Assembly: GCA_023399055.1 (NCBI GenBank)
Contig: JAEWQV010000014.1
Span: forward strand, 434,001-498,000
From: Bacillota bacterium
GTDB taxonomy: Bacteria; Bacillota; Clostridia; Lachnospirales; Lachnospiraceae
Length of the DNA: 64,000 nt
Direction of reading: 5' to 3'
The notes below the pieces were generated by a model. The model had not been told where the DNA came from, did not search any database, and was given only the letters and a program-made list of their open reading frames with translations. The position numbers were made by a program, and so were the translations under genes. Position 1 is the stretch's first letter. Each line of letters begins with the position of its first letter. Positions 25,006-32,842 of this stretch are shown here, in pieces.

Positions 25006-26182
25006 GGATCTGCACCCCCTTATATCTTGCAATAGAAGCTACGTCTTTATCTCCTCTGCCCGACAAATTAACTACAATGATCTTATCCTTATCCATTCTA
25101 GGTGCAAGCTCTCTTACATAAGCTATCGCATGGGCACTTTCAATTGCTGGAATTATACCTTCCATTTTCGCTAGATACTCAAAAGCATTAATTGCATCAA
25201 AATCAGTAACAGCGACGTACTCAGCTCGTTTTGTGTCATGCAGATTTGCATGCTCTGGTCCAATTCCTGGATAATCCAAACCTGCAGAGATGGAATGCAC
25301 AGGTGCAATTTGTCCATACTCATCCTGGCAAAAATATGATTTCATACCATGAAATATTCCTAAACTTCCTGTAGCTATAGTTGCTGCTGTTTTGTTGGTA
25401 TTCACTCCGTGACCCGCAGCTTCACAGCCGATTAGCTGTACTGTTGAATCACCTATAAAATCATAAAAAATACCCATTGCATTACTGCCACCACCGACAC
25501 AGGCTACAACGGCATCAGGTAATCTGCCTTCCCGTTTTAATAATTCTTCTTTCACTTCTTTCCCAATTACACTTTGAAAATCACGAACGATTGTAGGAAA
25601 GGGATGTGGCCCCATTACAGAACCAAGTACATAATGGGTGTCCTCCACTCGTTTGGTCCATTCTCTTAACGTTTCATTAACGGCATCCTTAAGTGTTTGA
25701 GTGCCTGATGTTACAGCATGTACTTTTGCTCCAAGGAGTTCCATACGAAACACATTTAAAGCCTGGCGCTCAGTATCTTCTTTTCCCATAAATATTTCAC
25801 ATTCCAGTTCTAGAAGCGCAGCCGCTGTGGCAGTTGCAACGCCATGTTGCCCCGCCCCTGTTTCAGCAATTACTCTTTTTTTGCCCATTTTCTTAGCTAG
25901 CAGCACCTGACCTAACACATTATTTATCTTATGGGAACCGGTATGGTTCAAATCTTCCCTCTTTAAGTATATCTTTGCTCCATTCAGATCTTTCGTCATC
26001 TTTTCTGCATAATATAACATCGATGGCCTACCAGCATAATTTTTTAAAAGCTCCTCAAGCTCTCTATTAAAATTCTCATCTTTTGTGTATGTTAAATATG
26101 CCTCTTCCAGTTCTAAAACGGCATTCATTAGCGTTTCCGGAATAAACTGACCTCCATGTAGACCAAATCTTCCTTTTGACAT
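24998..26182 (-). CDS. trpB: Tryptophan synthase beta chain
   Basis: 394 aa PLP enzyme that condenses indole with serine. The PLP lysine is Lys85 in HTGSHKINN. AETGAGQHGVATA, GSVMGPHPFP and VGGGSNAMGIFYDF are all intact. It is of the TrpB1 type, which pairs with TrpA. The ribosome site is GGCAGGG at about 9 nt. It lies 61 bp after trpF. Confidence 0.98.
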   Translation of the reverse strand: MSKGRFGLHGGQFIPETLMNAVLELEEAYLTYTKDENFNRELEELLKNYAGRPSMLYYAEKMTKDLNGAKIYLKREDLNHTGSHKINNVLGQVLLAKKMGKKRVIAETGAGQHGVATATAAALLELECEIFMGKEDTERQALNVFRMELLGAKVHAVTSGTQTLKDAVNETLREWTKRVEDTHYVLGSVMGPHPFPTIVRDFQSVIGKEVKEELLKREGRLPDAVVACVGGGSNAMGIFYDFIGDSTVQLIGCEAAGHGVNTNKTAATIATGSLGIFHGMKSYFCQDEYGQIAPVHSISAGLDYPGIGPEHANLHDTKRAEYVAVTDFDAINAFEYLAKMEGIIPAIESAHAIAYVRELAPRMDKDKIIVVNLSGRGDKDVASIARYKGVQIHE

Positions 26183-26243
26183 AGGAATTACCCTGCCTTT
26201 CCAAGTATTTTAGTTTTAATAAAAATCTATAGCTTTTCTTAAA

Positions 26244-26855
26244 CTAAATTGTTCTTACCTTTTTTACAAAATCAATTATCTTCTCTCTATCTTTATATCC
26301 ATCCGTCTCAACGCCACTACTTATATCGATTCCATAAGGCCTTGTTAATCTTATTGCAGTCTCTACATTTTCGATACTAATACCACCTGCAAGAAAAAAT
26401 TGTCGCTCTGTATAGGATAGAAGGCTCCAATCAAATCGTTCCCCACTGCCACCGTAATGATCATTCTTATATGTATCGAATAATAAGTAATCACCTGGTA
26501 GCTGTTTTACAGGAGTTATACTATCTTGATCCTTTACACGAATTGCTTTTATAATTTGCGCTGTGGTACAAGAAGTCAAAAATTTGATATATTCCGCATC
26601 TTCATCCCCGTGTAATTGTACAAGATCAATAATGCCTTCCTTTACTAATTCCAAGATTTTCGATACCTCTTCATTCACAAATACTCCAACTACTTTAATA
26701 TTAGGTTTTAACATGCCTTTTAATGTTCCCGCCTCTTTTGCACTAATTTGCCGTTTGCTTTTCGCAAAAACAAACCCTACATAATCAGGTTCCATTAGAT
26801 TAACGGACTCAATATCCTCTTGTCTGCGAAGTCCACAGATTTTAATTTTAGTCAT
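26244..26855 (-). CDS. trpF: Phosphoribosylanthranilate isomerase
   Basis: 203 aa TIM barrel that rearranges phosphoribosylanthranilate to CdRP. KICGLRRQEDI has the catalytic Cys. VGFVFAKSKRQIS, QLHGDEDAEYI, LLFDTYKNDHYGGSGERFDW (with the catalytic Asp) and GIDISSGVETDGYKD complete the pattern. The ATG at 26855 follows GGAGG at 5 nt. It is separated from trpC by a 284-bp insertion-like region full of inverted repeats. Confidence 0.97.
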   Translation of the reverse strand: MTKIKICGLRRQEDIESVNLMEPDYVGFVFAKSKRQISAKEAGTLKGMLKPNIKVVGVFVNEEVSKILELVKEGIIDLVQLHGDEDAEYIKFLTSCTTAQIIKAIRVKDQDSITPVKQLPGDYLLFDTYKNDHYGGSGERFDWSLLSYTERQFFLAGGISIENVETAIRLTRPYGIDISSGVETDGYKDREKIIDFVKKVRTI

Positions 26856-26879
26856 GATCAACCTCCGTCCTGCACTTAA

Positions 26880-27115
26880 ATTAAAAGCTTTCGTTTATAA
26901 AGCTCTAATGTAACAATGATAGAACAAAAGTGTGCTTTGCACACTCTCGCGTTCAAATACTTTTAAAGCACAGCTTTTGTTCTGCGCGCGTAGCTGCGCA
27001 TCATTAGCCCGCAGGGCTTTTTATATAACAGGAAATTCAAAGGAATTTCCTGTTATATAAAAAATAGCCTTGCTTATATAGGGCGACCTTGTTTATAGGT
27101 CTCCAATGTTATGAT
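26880..27115. repeat. Inverted-repeat element inserted between trpC and trpF
   Basis: About 235 bp with no gene. From left: a direct-repeat motif GTTTATAAAGCTCTAATGT (about 26894); arms GAACAAAAG...TGCTTT (26931) and AAAGCA...CTTTTGTTC (to about 26981); an inner GTGTGC/GCACAC hairpin; AGCCC-GCA-GGGCT followed by T5; a 17-bp perfect stem TATATAACAGGAAATTC and its complement with a 4-nt loop (about 27021-27058); then a second copy of the flanking motif, GTTTATAGGTCTCCAATGT (about 27094). The two flanking motifs share 15 of 19 positions. Confidence 0.75.
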
Positions 27116-27139
27116 ATCCCTTTAAGCTGTGCTAGTATG

Positions 27140-27949
27140 TTATTTGGAAATTCCTCTAAGCACAGACAGCATCTCTTTTTTATTGGGGCTACGCATTAAG
27201 GTTTCTCCAATTAAAACAGCATTTACTCCTGCATGTTTTAAAGATTGAATATCATGTGCATCTCGAATTCCACTCTCTGCAACAAAGAGAATCTCTTTTG
27301 GAACATATCCTCTTAACTGTATACTGTTATTAATATCCACCTCAAAGGTCTTTAGATTACGATTGTTAACACCAATAATTTTTGCACCTGCCTCAATCGC
27401 GGATTCAATCTCTTCCTTTGTGTGAGCTTCCACAAGAGCGGATAATCCAAGCTTCTTACAAATCGTAAGATATTTCTGTAAGGTCGGTGTATTTAATAAT
27501 GTACAGATTAATAATATCGCATCTGCACCAAGAAGTTTTGCTTCATATATCTGATATTCGTCCACAGTAAAATCTTTTCGAAGTACCGGTATTTTTACTT
27601 CTTTTTTAATTTCACGTAAATAGATATCGTTACCTAGGAAGAATTCTGGCTCCGTTAAAACAGATATAGCGGATGCTCCTGCGGCCTCATATTCCTTTGC
27701 TATATTAATATAAGGAAACGATTCTGCAATTATGCCCTTTGACGGTGAAGCTTTCTTCACCTCACAGATAAAAGCCATTTCATTGTCTTGACCTTGAAGC
27801 ATTCTTTCAAATGAAAAATAATCTACCTTTCTACTTAGTTCCAGGTCCATTTGCTTCTCTATTAATTGAATTACCTTTGCTTGAGATTGCAGTTCTTTTG
27901 ACCTTTTTACTCGAGCTAGACTAGAAGCAGCTATTGTTTCAAGAATCAC
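27140..27949 (-). CDS. trpC: Indole-3-glycerol phosphate synthase
   Basis: 269 aa TIM barrel that closes the indole ring. FICEVKKASPSKGII contains the catalytic Lys; VLTEPEFFLGN, PVLRKDFTVDEYQIYEAKLLGADAILLI, VEAHTKEEIESAI and GVNNRNLKTF are all standard. Start codon is GTG at 27949, 5 nt after AGAGAGG. It is a separate gene from trpF, unlike the E. coli fusion. Confidence 0.97.
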   Translation of the reverse strand: MILETIAASSLARVKRSKELQSQAKVIQLIEKQMDLELSRKVDYFSFERMLQGQDNEMAFICEVKKASPSKGIIAESFPYINIAKEYEAAGASAISVLTEPEFFLGNDIYLREIKKEVKIPVLRKDFTVDEYQIYEAKLLGADAILLICTLLNTPTLQKYLTICKKLGLSALVEAHTKEEIESAIEAGAKIIGVNNRNLKTFEVDINNSIQLRGYVPKEILFVAESGIRDAHDIQSLKHAGVNAVLIGETLMRSPNKKEMLSVLRGISK

Positions 27950-27995
27950 TCTTTACCTCTCTTTCTTATTGCAACACGCACATTACTGTTAACTT

Positions 27996-29006
27996 TTATA
28001 CTTCATTTGAAAGGCGGATGAAATTCATTAACTGCCCCATTGCTCTTTTGCTGTCAATTATATCAGCAGCTTTACGAACACACTCTCTTAAGGTGATGTT
28101 ATTATAAGTCATATAGAGGCATACAGCAGAGTTCAGTAGTACAATATCTCGCATTGGTCCTTTTTCTCCACTAAGTATTCTTCTTGTAATATCAGCATTG
28201 GTTGCTGGATCACCGCCAAGTAATTCCTCTGGATTACAATATTCAAAACCAAACTGATGAGGGTCAAGAAAAAAACTATTAACCTGACCGTTATTCACTT
28301 CACATACAGTTGTTTTAGAACACAGAGATACCTCATCCAACCCATCATGCCCATGAACCACCATCGCTCTTTTTACCCCTAGATTAGCAAGAACCCTCGC
28401 CATCGGTTCAACAAGTTTCTCGTCATATACACCCAATAATTGGAGATTTGCATCAGCAGGACTTGATAGTGGACCAAGGATATTAAAAATTGTTCGTACT
28501 CCTAATTCCCGTCTTACCGGTGCCGCATATTTCATGGAAGAATGATAGACTGGAGCAAATAAGAAACACATTCCAATTTCTTTTAAAATCATTTCACTTC
28601 TTTCAACAGGTATATCAATTTTAACTCCCAGTGCCTCCAGTACATCTGCACTTCCGCATTTACTGGAAACACTTCTATTTCCGTGCTTTGCAACTGGAAT
28701 CCCCGCAGCAGAAATAATGAATGCAGATACGGTAGATATATTGAAGGTAAAGGCTTCGTCACCTCCAGTTCCTACAATATCTAATACGTCCCCATCATGT
28801 CTTAGTTTTAATCCATATTTTCTCATGATCATTGCACAGGCTGTTATCTCTTCAATTGTTTCACCTTTCATACGGATTGCAGTTATAAATGAGGCAATCT
28901 GCGCATTTGTAGCAGTTCCACTCATTATCTCTTCCATTACTGACTTTGTCATATCTAAAGATAAGTTTTCTTTATTAAGCAACTGATAAATAGCTTGCTG
29001 TATCAT
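27996..29006 (-). CDS. trpD: Anthranilate phosphoribosyltransferase
   Basis: 336 aa. It transfers phosphoribose to anthranilate. DIVGTGGDEAFTFNIST binds PRPP; AKHGNRSVSSKCGSADVLEALG and GVRTIFNILGPLSSPA are family blocks. GGAAGG precedes the ATG. Upstream lies a 103-bp gap with copy A of a dispersed hairpin repeat. Confidence 0.97.
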   Translation of the reverse strand: MIQQAIYQLLNKENLSLDMTKSVMEEIMSGTATNAQIASFITAIRMKGETIEEITACAMIMRKYGLKLRHDGDVLDIVGTGGDEAFTFNISTVSAFIISAAGIPVAKHGNRSVSSKCGSADVLEALGVKIDIPVERSEMILKEIGMCFLFAPVYHSSMKYAAPVRRELGVRTIFNILGPLSSPADANLQLLGVYDEKLVEPMARVLANLGVKRAMVVHGHDGLDEVSLCSKTTVCEVNNGQVNSFFLDPHQFGFEYCNPEELLGGDPATNADITRRILSGEKGPMRDIVLLNSAVCLYMTYNNITLRECVRKAADIIDSKRAMGQLMNFIRLSNEV

Positions 29007-29023
29007 AAATACCTTCCTTTCTT

Positions 29024-29077
29024 GGCATTCTGCCTAGCGAGATGTAGACGAACGAAATCTAGTTTAAGGCTGAAATG
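29024..29077 (+). repeat. Dispersed hairpin repeat, copy A (trpG-trpD gap)
   Basis: Hairpin GGCA-TTC-TGCC followed by TAGCGAGATG and the conserved tail ending TTTAAGGCTGAAATG. About 20 of 27 tail positions match copy C and a similar share match copy B. It lies opposite in strand to the trp genes. Confidence 0.6.
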
Positions 29078-29109
29078 TTATCAATATTGTCAATCATATT
29101 CCAAATATA

Positions 29110-29679
29110 TTACTTATTAATCTGAAGAAAATTCTTTATTATGGTTTCTCCCTGTGGAGTTAGAATTGATTCCGGATGAAATTGAACGCCGTAGATTTCA
29201 TAATTTCTGTGCTTTACAGCCATTATTTCGCCTTCATCATCTTCAGCAATTGCCAGAAGTTCATCTGGCAGGGTTTCTTTTCTAGCTATTAAAGAATGAT
29301 ACCTTGCTGCTTGAATTATCGGTGCTAATCCATGAAAAATCTTCGCACCATTTGCTATATGGATATTGCTCTGTTTCCCGTGCATAAGTTGCTTCGCCAA
29401 GGTGATTTCACCTCCTGTTGCTTCACATATTGCTTGATGCCCCAAACAAACCCCAAGGATTGGTATTTCTTTTAACTCTATTACCACTTCTTCAATAATT
29501 CCTGCATCCTTTGGATATCCTGGTCCGGGAGAAATAATGATATGTGTTGGGTTTAAATTTTTAATTTCTTCTACTGTCATTTCATCATTACGGATAACTT
29601 TTATATCTGCTCCCAACTTACCTACTACTTGAACAAGATTATAAGAAAAACTGTCATAGTTATCGATTAATAAAACCAT
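29110..29679 (-). CDS. trpG: Anthranilate synthase component II (glutamine amidotransferase)
   Basis: 189 aa. It supplies ammonia from glutamine to TrpE. IDNYDSFSYNLVQ, the oxyanion loop SPGPGYP, the nucleophile in GVCLGHQAI and the His/Glu pair in GVQFHPESILT make a full triad. The ATG overlaps the trpE stop by one base (TAATG). It may also serve PabB, as in other Firmicutes, but no pab gene is here. Confidence 0.97.
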   Translation of the reverse strand: MVLLIDNYDSFSYNLVQVVGKLGADIKVIRNDEMTVEEIKNLNPTHIIISPGPGYPKDAGIIEEVVIELKEIPILGVCLGHQAICEATGGEITLAKQLMHGKQSNIHIANGAKIFHGLAPIIQAARYHSLIARKETLPDELLAIAEDDEGEIMAVKHRNYEIYGVQFHPESILTPQGETIIKNFLQINK

Positions 29680-31139
29680 TATCCCTCAACCTCCCTAGCT
29701 CTTAAGATAGCTTCCATTACCGCTTTTGCTTTGTTTTCCGACTCTTCATATTCCTTTTCTGGAATACTGTCTGCTACAATTCCTCCACCGGCCTGAACAT
29801 ACACACGATCTTTCTTTTTTACTGCCATTCGGATTGCAATACAGGTGTCCATATTACCTGTAAAATCAATATAGCCAATTGCTCCACCATAAATCCCTCT
29901 TGGAACTTTTTCTAATTCCTCGATGATTTCACAGGCTCTAATCTTTGGTGCTCCGGATAAGGTTCCAGCGGGTAAAATTGCTTCTATGGCATCAAGGGCA
30001 TCCTTTTCTATCACTATACTTCCCTCCACCTCGGAGGTAATGTGCATAATTCTAGAATAGCGTTGAACTCTCATATAATCGGTAACATTAACGCTTCCAT
30101 ACTCACTAATCTTACCAAGGTCATTTCTGCCCAGGTCTACCAGCATATTGTGTTCTGACAATTCTTTTTGGTCTTCCAGCAACTCTTTTTCAAAAGCAAT
30201 ATCTTCTTCTTTATCCTTTCCCCTGGGTCTTGAGCCAGCAATTGGGAATGTAGATAACTTACCATTTTTTAATCGAACCATCGTTTCTGGAGAGGTACTG
30301 ATTAATTGAACATCATCATTTTGCAAAAAAACCATATACGGGGAAGGATTTGTCGTTCGAAGCACACGATATGCATTTAATAAATCTTCCTTATATTCTG
30401 TCTCAAAACGCCTGGAGATAACTGCCTGAAATATATCACCGTTAACAATATAATCTTTGGTTTTTTCAACCATATTACAGTACTCTTCTTTTGTAATATT
30501 ACATTCAAAGTAAGGCTTACTACCTGATGAAGTTTTTTTAGGAAAATGTACGGTCTCCATAATAAAATGAGTTAGAGACTCTAAATCAGTCAAAGCTCTT
30601 CCGTAGTTTTCGAGAACCTTATCCGTCTTCATGTTTACAACAATGCTAATCTTCTGTTTCAGATGATCATAAGCAATCACTTTATCATAAAGCATCAGGT
30701 CAAAATCGGGGAAATCACTTTCCGCTAGTTTTAAGATCGGTTCTGCATAAGCAATCATCCCATAGGAAAAATATCCGACTAACCCCCCTGTAAAAGGTGG
30801 CATATCAGTTAGCTTAGGAGCTTTGTACTTCTCAAGTAATTCTCTTAATACCTCATAAGGGGTCTCTGTAGGTATTACTTTTTCTTCACCATCCTGGATT
30901 GTTACTTTCTTATTCTTACAGGTGATATGTAGGATTGGGTCAAACCCCAGAAAGGAATATCTACCCCATTTTTCACCGCCTTCAATGCTTTCCAATAAAT
31001 AATAACGTTTACTGATCTGTGAAATTTTTCGTAATAGTGTAATAGGAGTTATAATGTCGGCGTAAATTTCTTTACAGATTGGAATAATACTGTACTCTTT
31101 TGCAAGAACTTCAATTTCATTACTGCTCGGTGTAATCAT
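29679..31139 (-). CDS. trpE: Anthranilate synthase component I
   Basis: 486 aa. It makes anthranilate from chorismate. The tryptophan feedback site LLES is present (YYLLESIEGGEKWGRYSFLG). The catalytic half has ISRRFETEY, SPSPYMVFL-type and STSPETMVRL blocks, PIAGSRPRGK, DLGRNDLGKI, and LPAGTLSGAPKIRA. The ATG at 31139 is chosen because AAAGGT lies 8 nt upstream; a GTG two codons earlier is too close. It is the first gene behind the T-box. Confidence 0.97.
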   Translation of the reverse strand: MITPSSNEIEVLAKEYSIIPICKEIYADIITPITLLRKISQISKRYYLLESIEGGEKWGRYSFLGFDPILHITCKNKKVTIQDGEEKVIPTETPYEVLRELLEKYKAPKLTDMPPFTGGLVGYFSYGMIAYAEPILKLAESDFPDFDLMLYDKVIAYDHLKQKISIVVNMKTDKVLENYGRALTDLESLTHFIMETVHFPKKTSSGSKPYFECNITKEEYCNMVEKTKDYIVNGDIFQAVISRRFETEYKEDLLNAYRVLRTTNPSPYMVFLQNDDVQLISTSPETMVRLKNGKLSTFPIAGSRPRGKDKEEDIAFEKELLEDQKELSEHNMLVDLGRNDLGKISEYGSVNVTDYMRVQRYSRIMHITSEVEGSIVIEKDALDAIEAILPAGTLSGAPKIRACEIIEELEKVPRGIYGGAIGYIDFTGNMDTCIAIRMAVKKKDRVYVQAGGGIVADSIPEKEYEESENKAKAVMEAILRAREVEG

Positions 31140-31236
31140 TGTCACATACCTTTTTCATTGATGGGATGAAAAATCCTTTCCTTTTTATTTGATATAATTC
31201 TTTGGTCTGTCTGCTGGTGAACCGTTAAAAGGGTAT

Positions 31237-31505
31237 AAAAAAAGCCTCTGTCACTGTAATTTACAGGGACAAAAGCTACTAACTTCTGCGGTACCACCCG
31301 GTTTGATGTATAAATACATCCTCTCATTTTGCATACCATCATATGCACCCCACTGATAACGGAAAGGGTTCCCGTAAGCGCCTACTCTCTATTGATTTGG
31401 GGCTTCCCTCACAAGTCCATTCAGAAATATCCTTGTAACCGCATTCCCACCAACAGCGGCTCTCTGTATACAAATAATAAATCTTACTTCTCTTGCTCAT
31501 CGGTT
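31237..31505 (-). ncRNA. T-box riboswitch, tryptophan-specific
   Basis: On the minus strand the leader holds the stem I start AGAGAAGTAAG, a specifier loop GAA-TGG-AC (TGG codon, 31417-31419 complement), the T-box core GGGTGGTACCGC (about 31288-31300), and a terminator stem with CTGTAA/TTACAG arms ending in seven T at 31237-31243. Uncharged tRNA-Trp would pair with the specifier and T-box and block termination, which turns on trpEGDCFBA when tryptophan is scarce. Confidence 0.95.
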
Positions 31506-31520
31506 TTATATATTAATCGC

Positions 31521-31550
31521 ATTATAGCAATGTACAATTTGCTTTGTCAA
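31521..31550 (-). promoter_or_regulatory. Promoter of the trp operon
   Basis: TTGACA (31545-31550), 18-bp spacer, TATAAT (31521-31526) on the minus strand, just ahead of the T-box. Confidence 0.85.
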
Positions 31551-31921
31551 TATGTTTTTTTAGAATATTTATACTTTTATTGCAAATAATACAACTATTT
31601 TAAACTCAAAATATATAGTAAAGGATTTATAATTCATTGTTACTGCCGTACTATTATCATTTATAGTTATATTCATAGGCAATATCTATAATATAAATGG
31701 ATGTTTAATTATTTATGTGTATGTATATTAATAACCATTACCCATAATTATACATTTTGTGACCTGATAACTATTTCACATAAAATAAAATAATAATTTT
31801 TAAACCCTACCAAACTTAATTTAATAAAAATAATAACGATAAAACTTTTCATATCAAAGTTTTATTAAATTTCTACTGTGAATTTTAATGCATTTTTAAT
31901 AAACTATACTACTAATAATTG

Positions 31922-31950
31922 TTGACAATAGAGTATAAATAAGTTATATT
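31922..31950 (+). promoter_or_regulatory. Promoter of purE
   Basis: TTGACA (31922-31927), 17-bp spacer, TATATT (31945-31950). Transcription would begin near 31957, giving a leader of about 280 nt. The interval 31551-31921 shows only AT-rich DNA. Confidence 0.7.
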
Positions 31951-31956
31951 AGTAAC

Positions 31957-32235
31957 AACTTGGAGCTTTTCTGGAAGGTGCTTCAGAGGCATAAAAACAG
32001 AAGATTTTATTTCGTTTAATATAAATGAAACCATAGATAAAAACATTAATGTTAACACTACGATTCATAATTCCGGAAGATAATTCAAATTTGATTACTG
32101 TTCGTATTAATACGTAACAGTCAAGCCGTTTTATGGTTTGTTAAATTGTAATTAAGCCGATATCTTGGAGGAATCTAAGTTTATCGGCTTTTATAATAAG
32201 GAGGTTTATCCTTCGAGGAATAAGGAGAATTAAAT
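31957..32235 (+). promoter_or_regulatory. Long structured leader of purE
   Basis: Contains a palindrome AACATTAATGTT (32042-32053), a near-perfect 25-bp palindrome at 32097-32121 built around CGTATTAATACG with ACTGTT/AACAGT flanks, and a hairpin AAGCCGATA/TATCGGCTT (32154-32190) followed by TTATAATAAGG close to the ribosome site. One half of the large palindrome (reverse complement ACGAACAGTA) recalls a PurR box. No purine, PRPP or ZTP aptamer consensus was recognised. Confidence 0.5.
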
Positions 32236-32727
32236 ATGTCTAAGAAAGTTGCTATTCTAATGGGAAGTGACAGTGACCTCCCAATCGTAAAAGGGGCTAT
32301 TCAAACATTAAAAAACTTTAATATTCAAGTTGAAGTTCATGTAATGAGTGCTCATCGTACCCCAAAGCAAGCCTGCGATTTTTCTTCTTCCGCAAGAACA
32401 AACGGGTTTGGAGTAATTATATGTGCAGCAGGTAAAGCAGCGCATCTAGCAGGTATTATTGCTGCTCATACCACTCTCCCAGTCATTGGTCTTCCAATTA
32501 AATCATCCACTCTCGATGGTTTGGACGCACTTCTGTCTACCGTACAGATGCCAAAGGGTATCCCGGTTGCAACTGTAGCTATCGATGGTGCAGATAATGC
32601 AGCAATACTTGCAGCTCAAATACTTGCAGTACAGGATGATCAGCTTTCGAAACTGTTAGAGCAAATGAAACATGATATGGTAGAGGAAGTTATAGCAAAA
32701 GACGCTCAGTTACAAGCATTGCTATAA
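32236..32727 (+). CDS. purE: 5-(carboxyamino)imidazole ribonucleotide mutase (or AIR carboxylase)
   Basis: 163 aa. Purine biosynthesis step making CAIR. MGSDSDLP, HVMSAHRTPKQ, CAAGKAAHLAGIIAAHTTLPVIGLPIKSS and MPKGIPVATVAIDGADNAAILAAQ define the family. No purK is next to it. The active-site loop reads AAGKAAHLAG where class I enzymes have GGAAHLPG, so the class (mutase on N5-CAIR or direct CO2-using class II) is uncertain. Ribosome site AAGGAG. The next gene lies about 115 bp downstream. Confidence 0.93.
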   Translation: MSKKVAILMGSDSDLPIVKGAIQTLKNFNIQVEVHVMSAHRTPKQACDFSSSARTNGFGVIICAAGKAAHLAGIIAAHTTLPVIGLPIKSSTLDGLDALLSTVQMPKGIPVATVAIDGADNAAILAAQILAVQDDQLSKLLEQMKHDMVEEVIAKDAQLQALL

Positions 32728-32842
32728 TGGAATTTTTCACATAAGTAATCTCACGCTCCTGCGAATATCGCACCACGCGTACATCCAGCAAGTAATAATT
32801 ATGTAATTGCAGTTATAAAATCAAAGAAATGGAGTAATGCAA

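Noticed and set aside
31142..31348. 68-codon minus-strand ORF upstream of trpE
   Set aside because: It lies within the T-box antiterminator and terminator region; codons are dictated by RNA structure and the start has no ribosome site.
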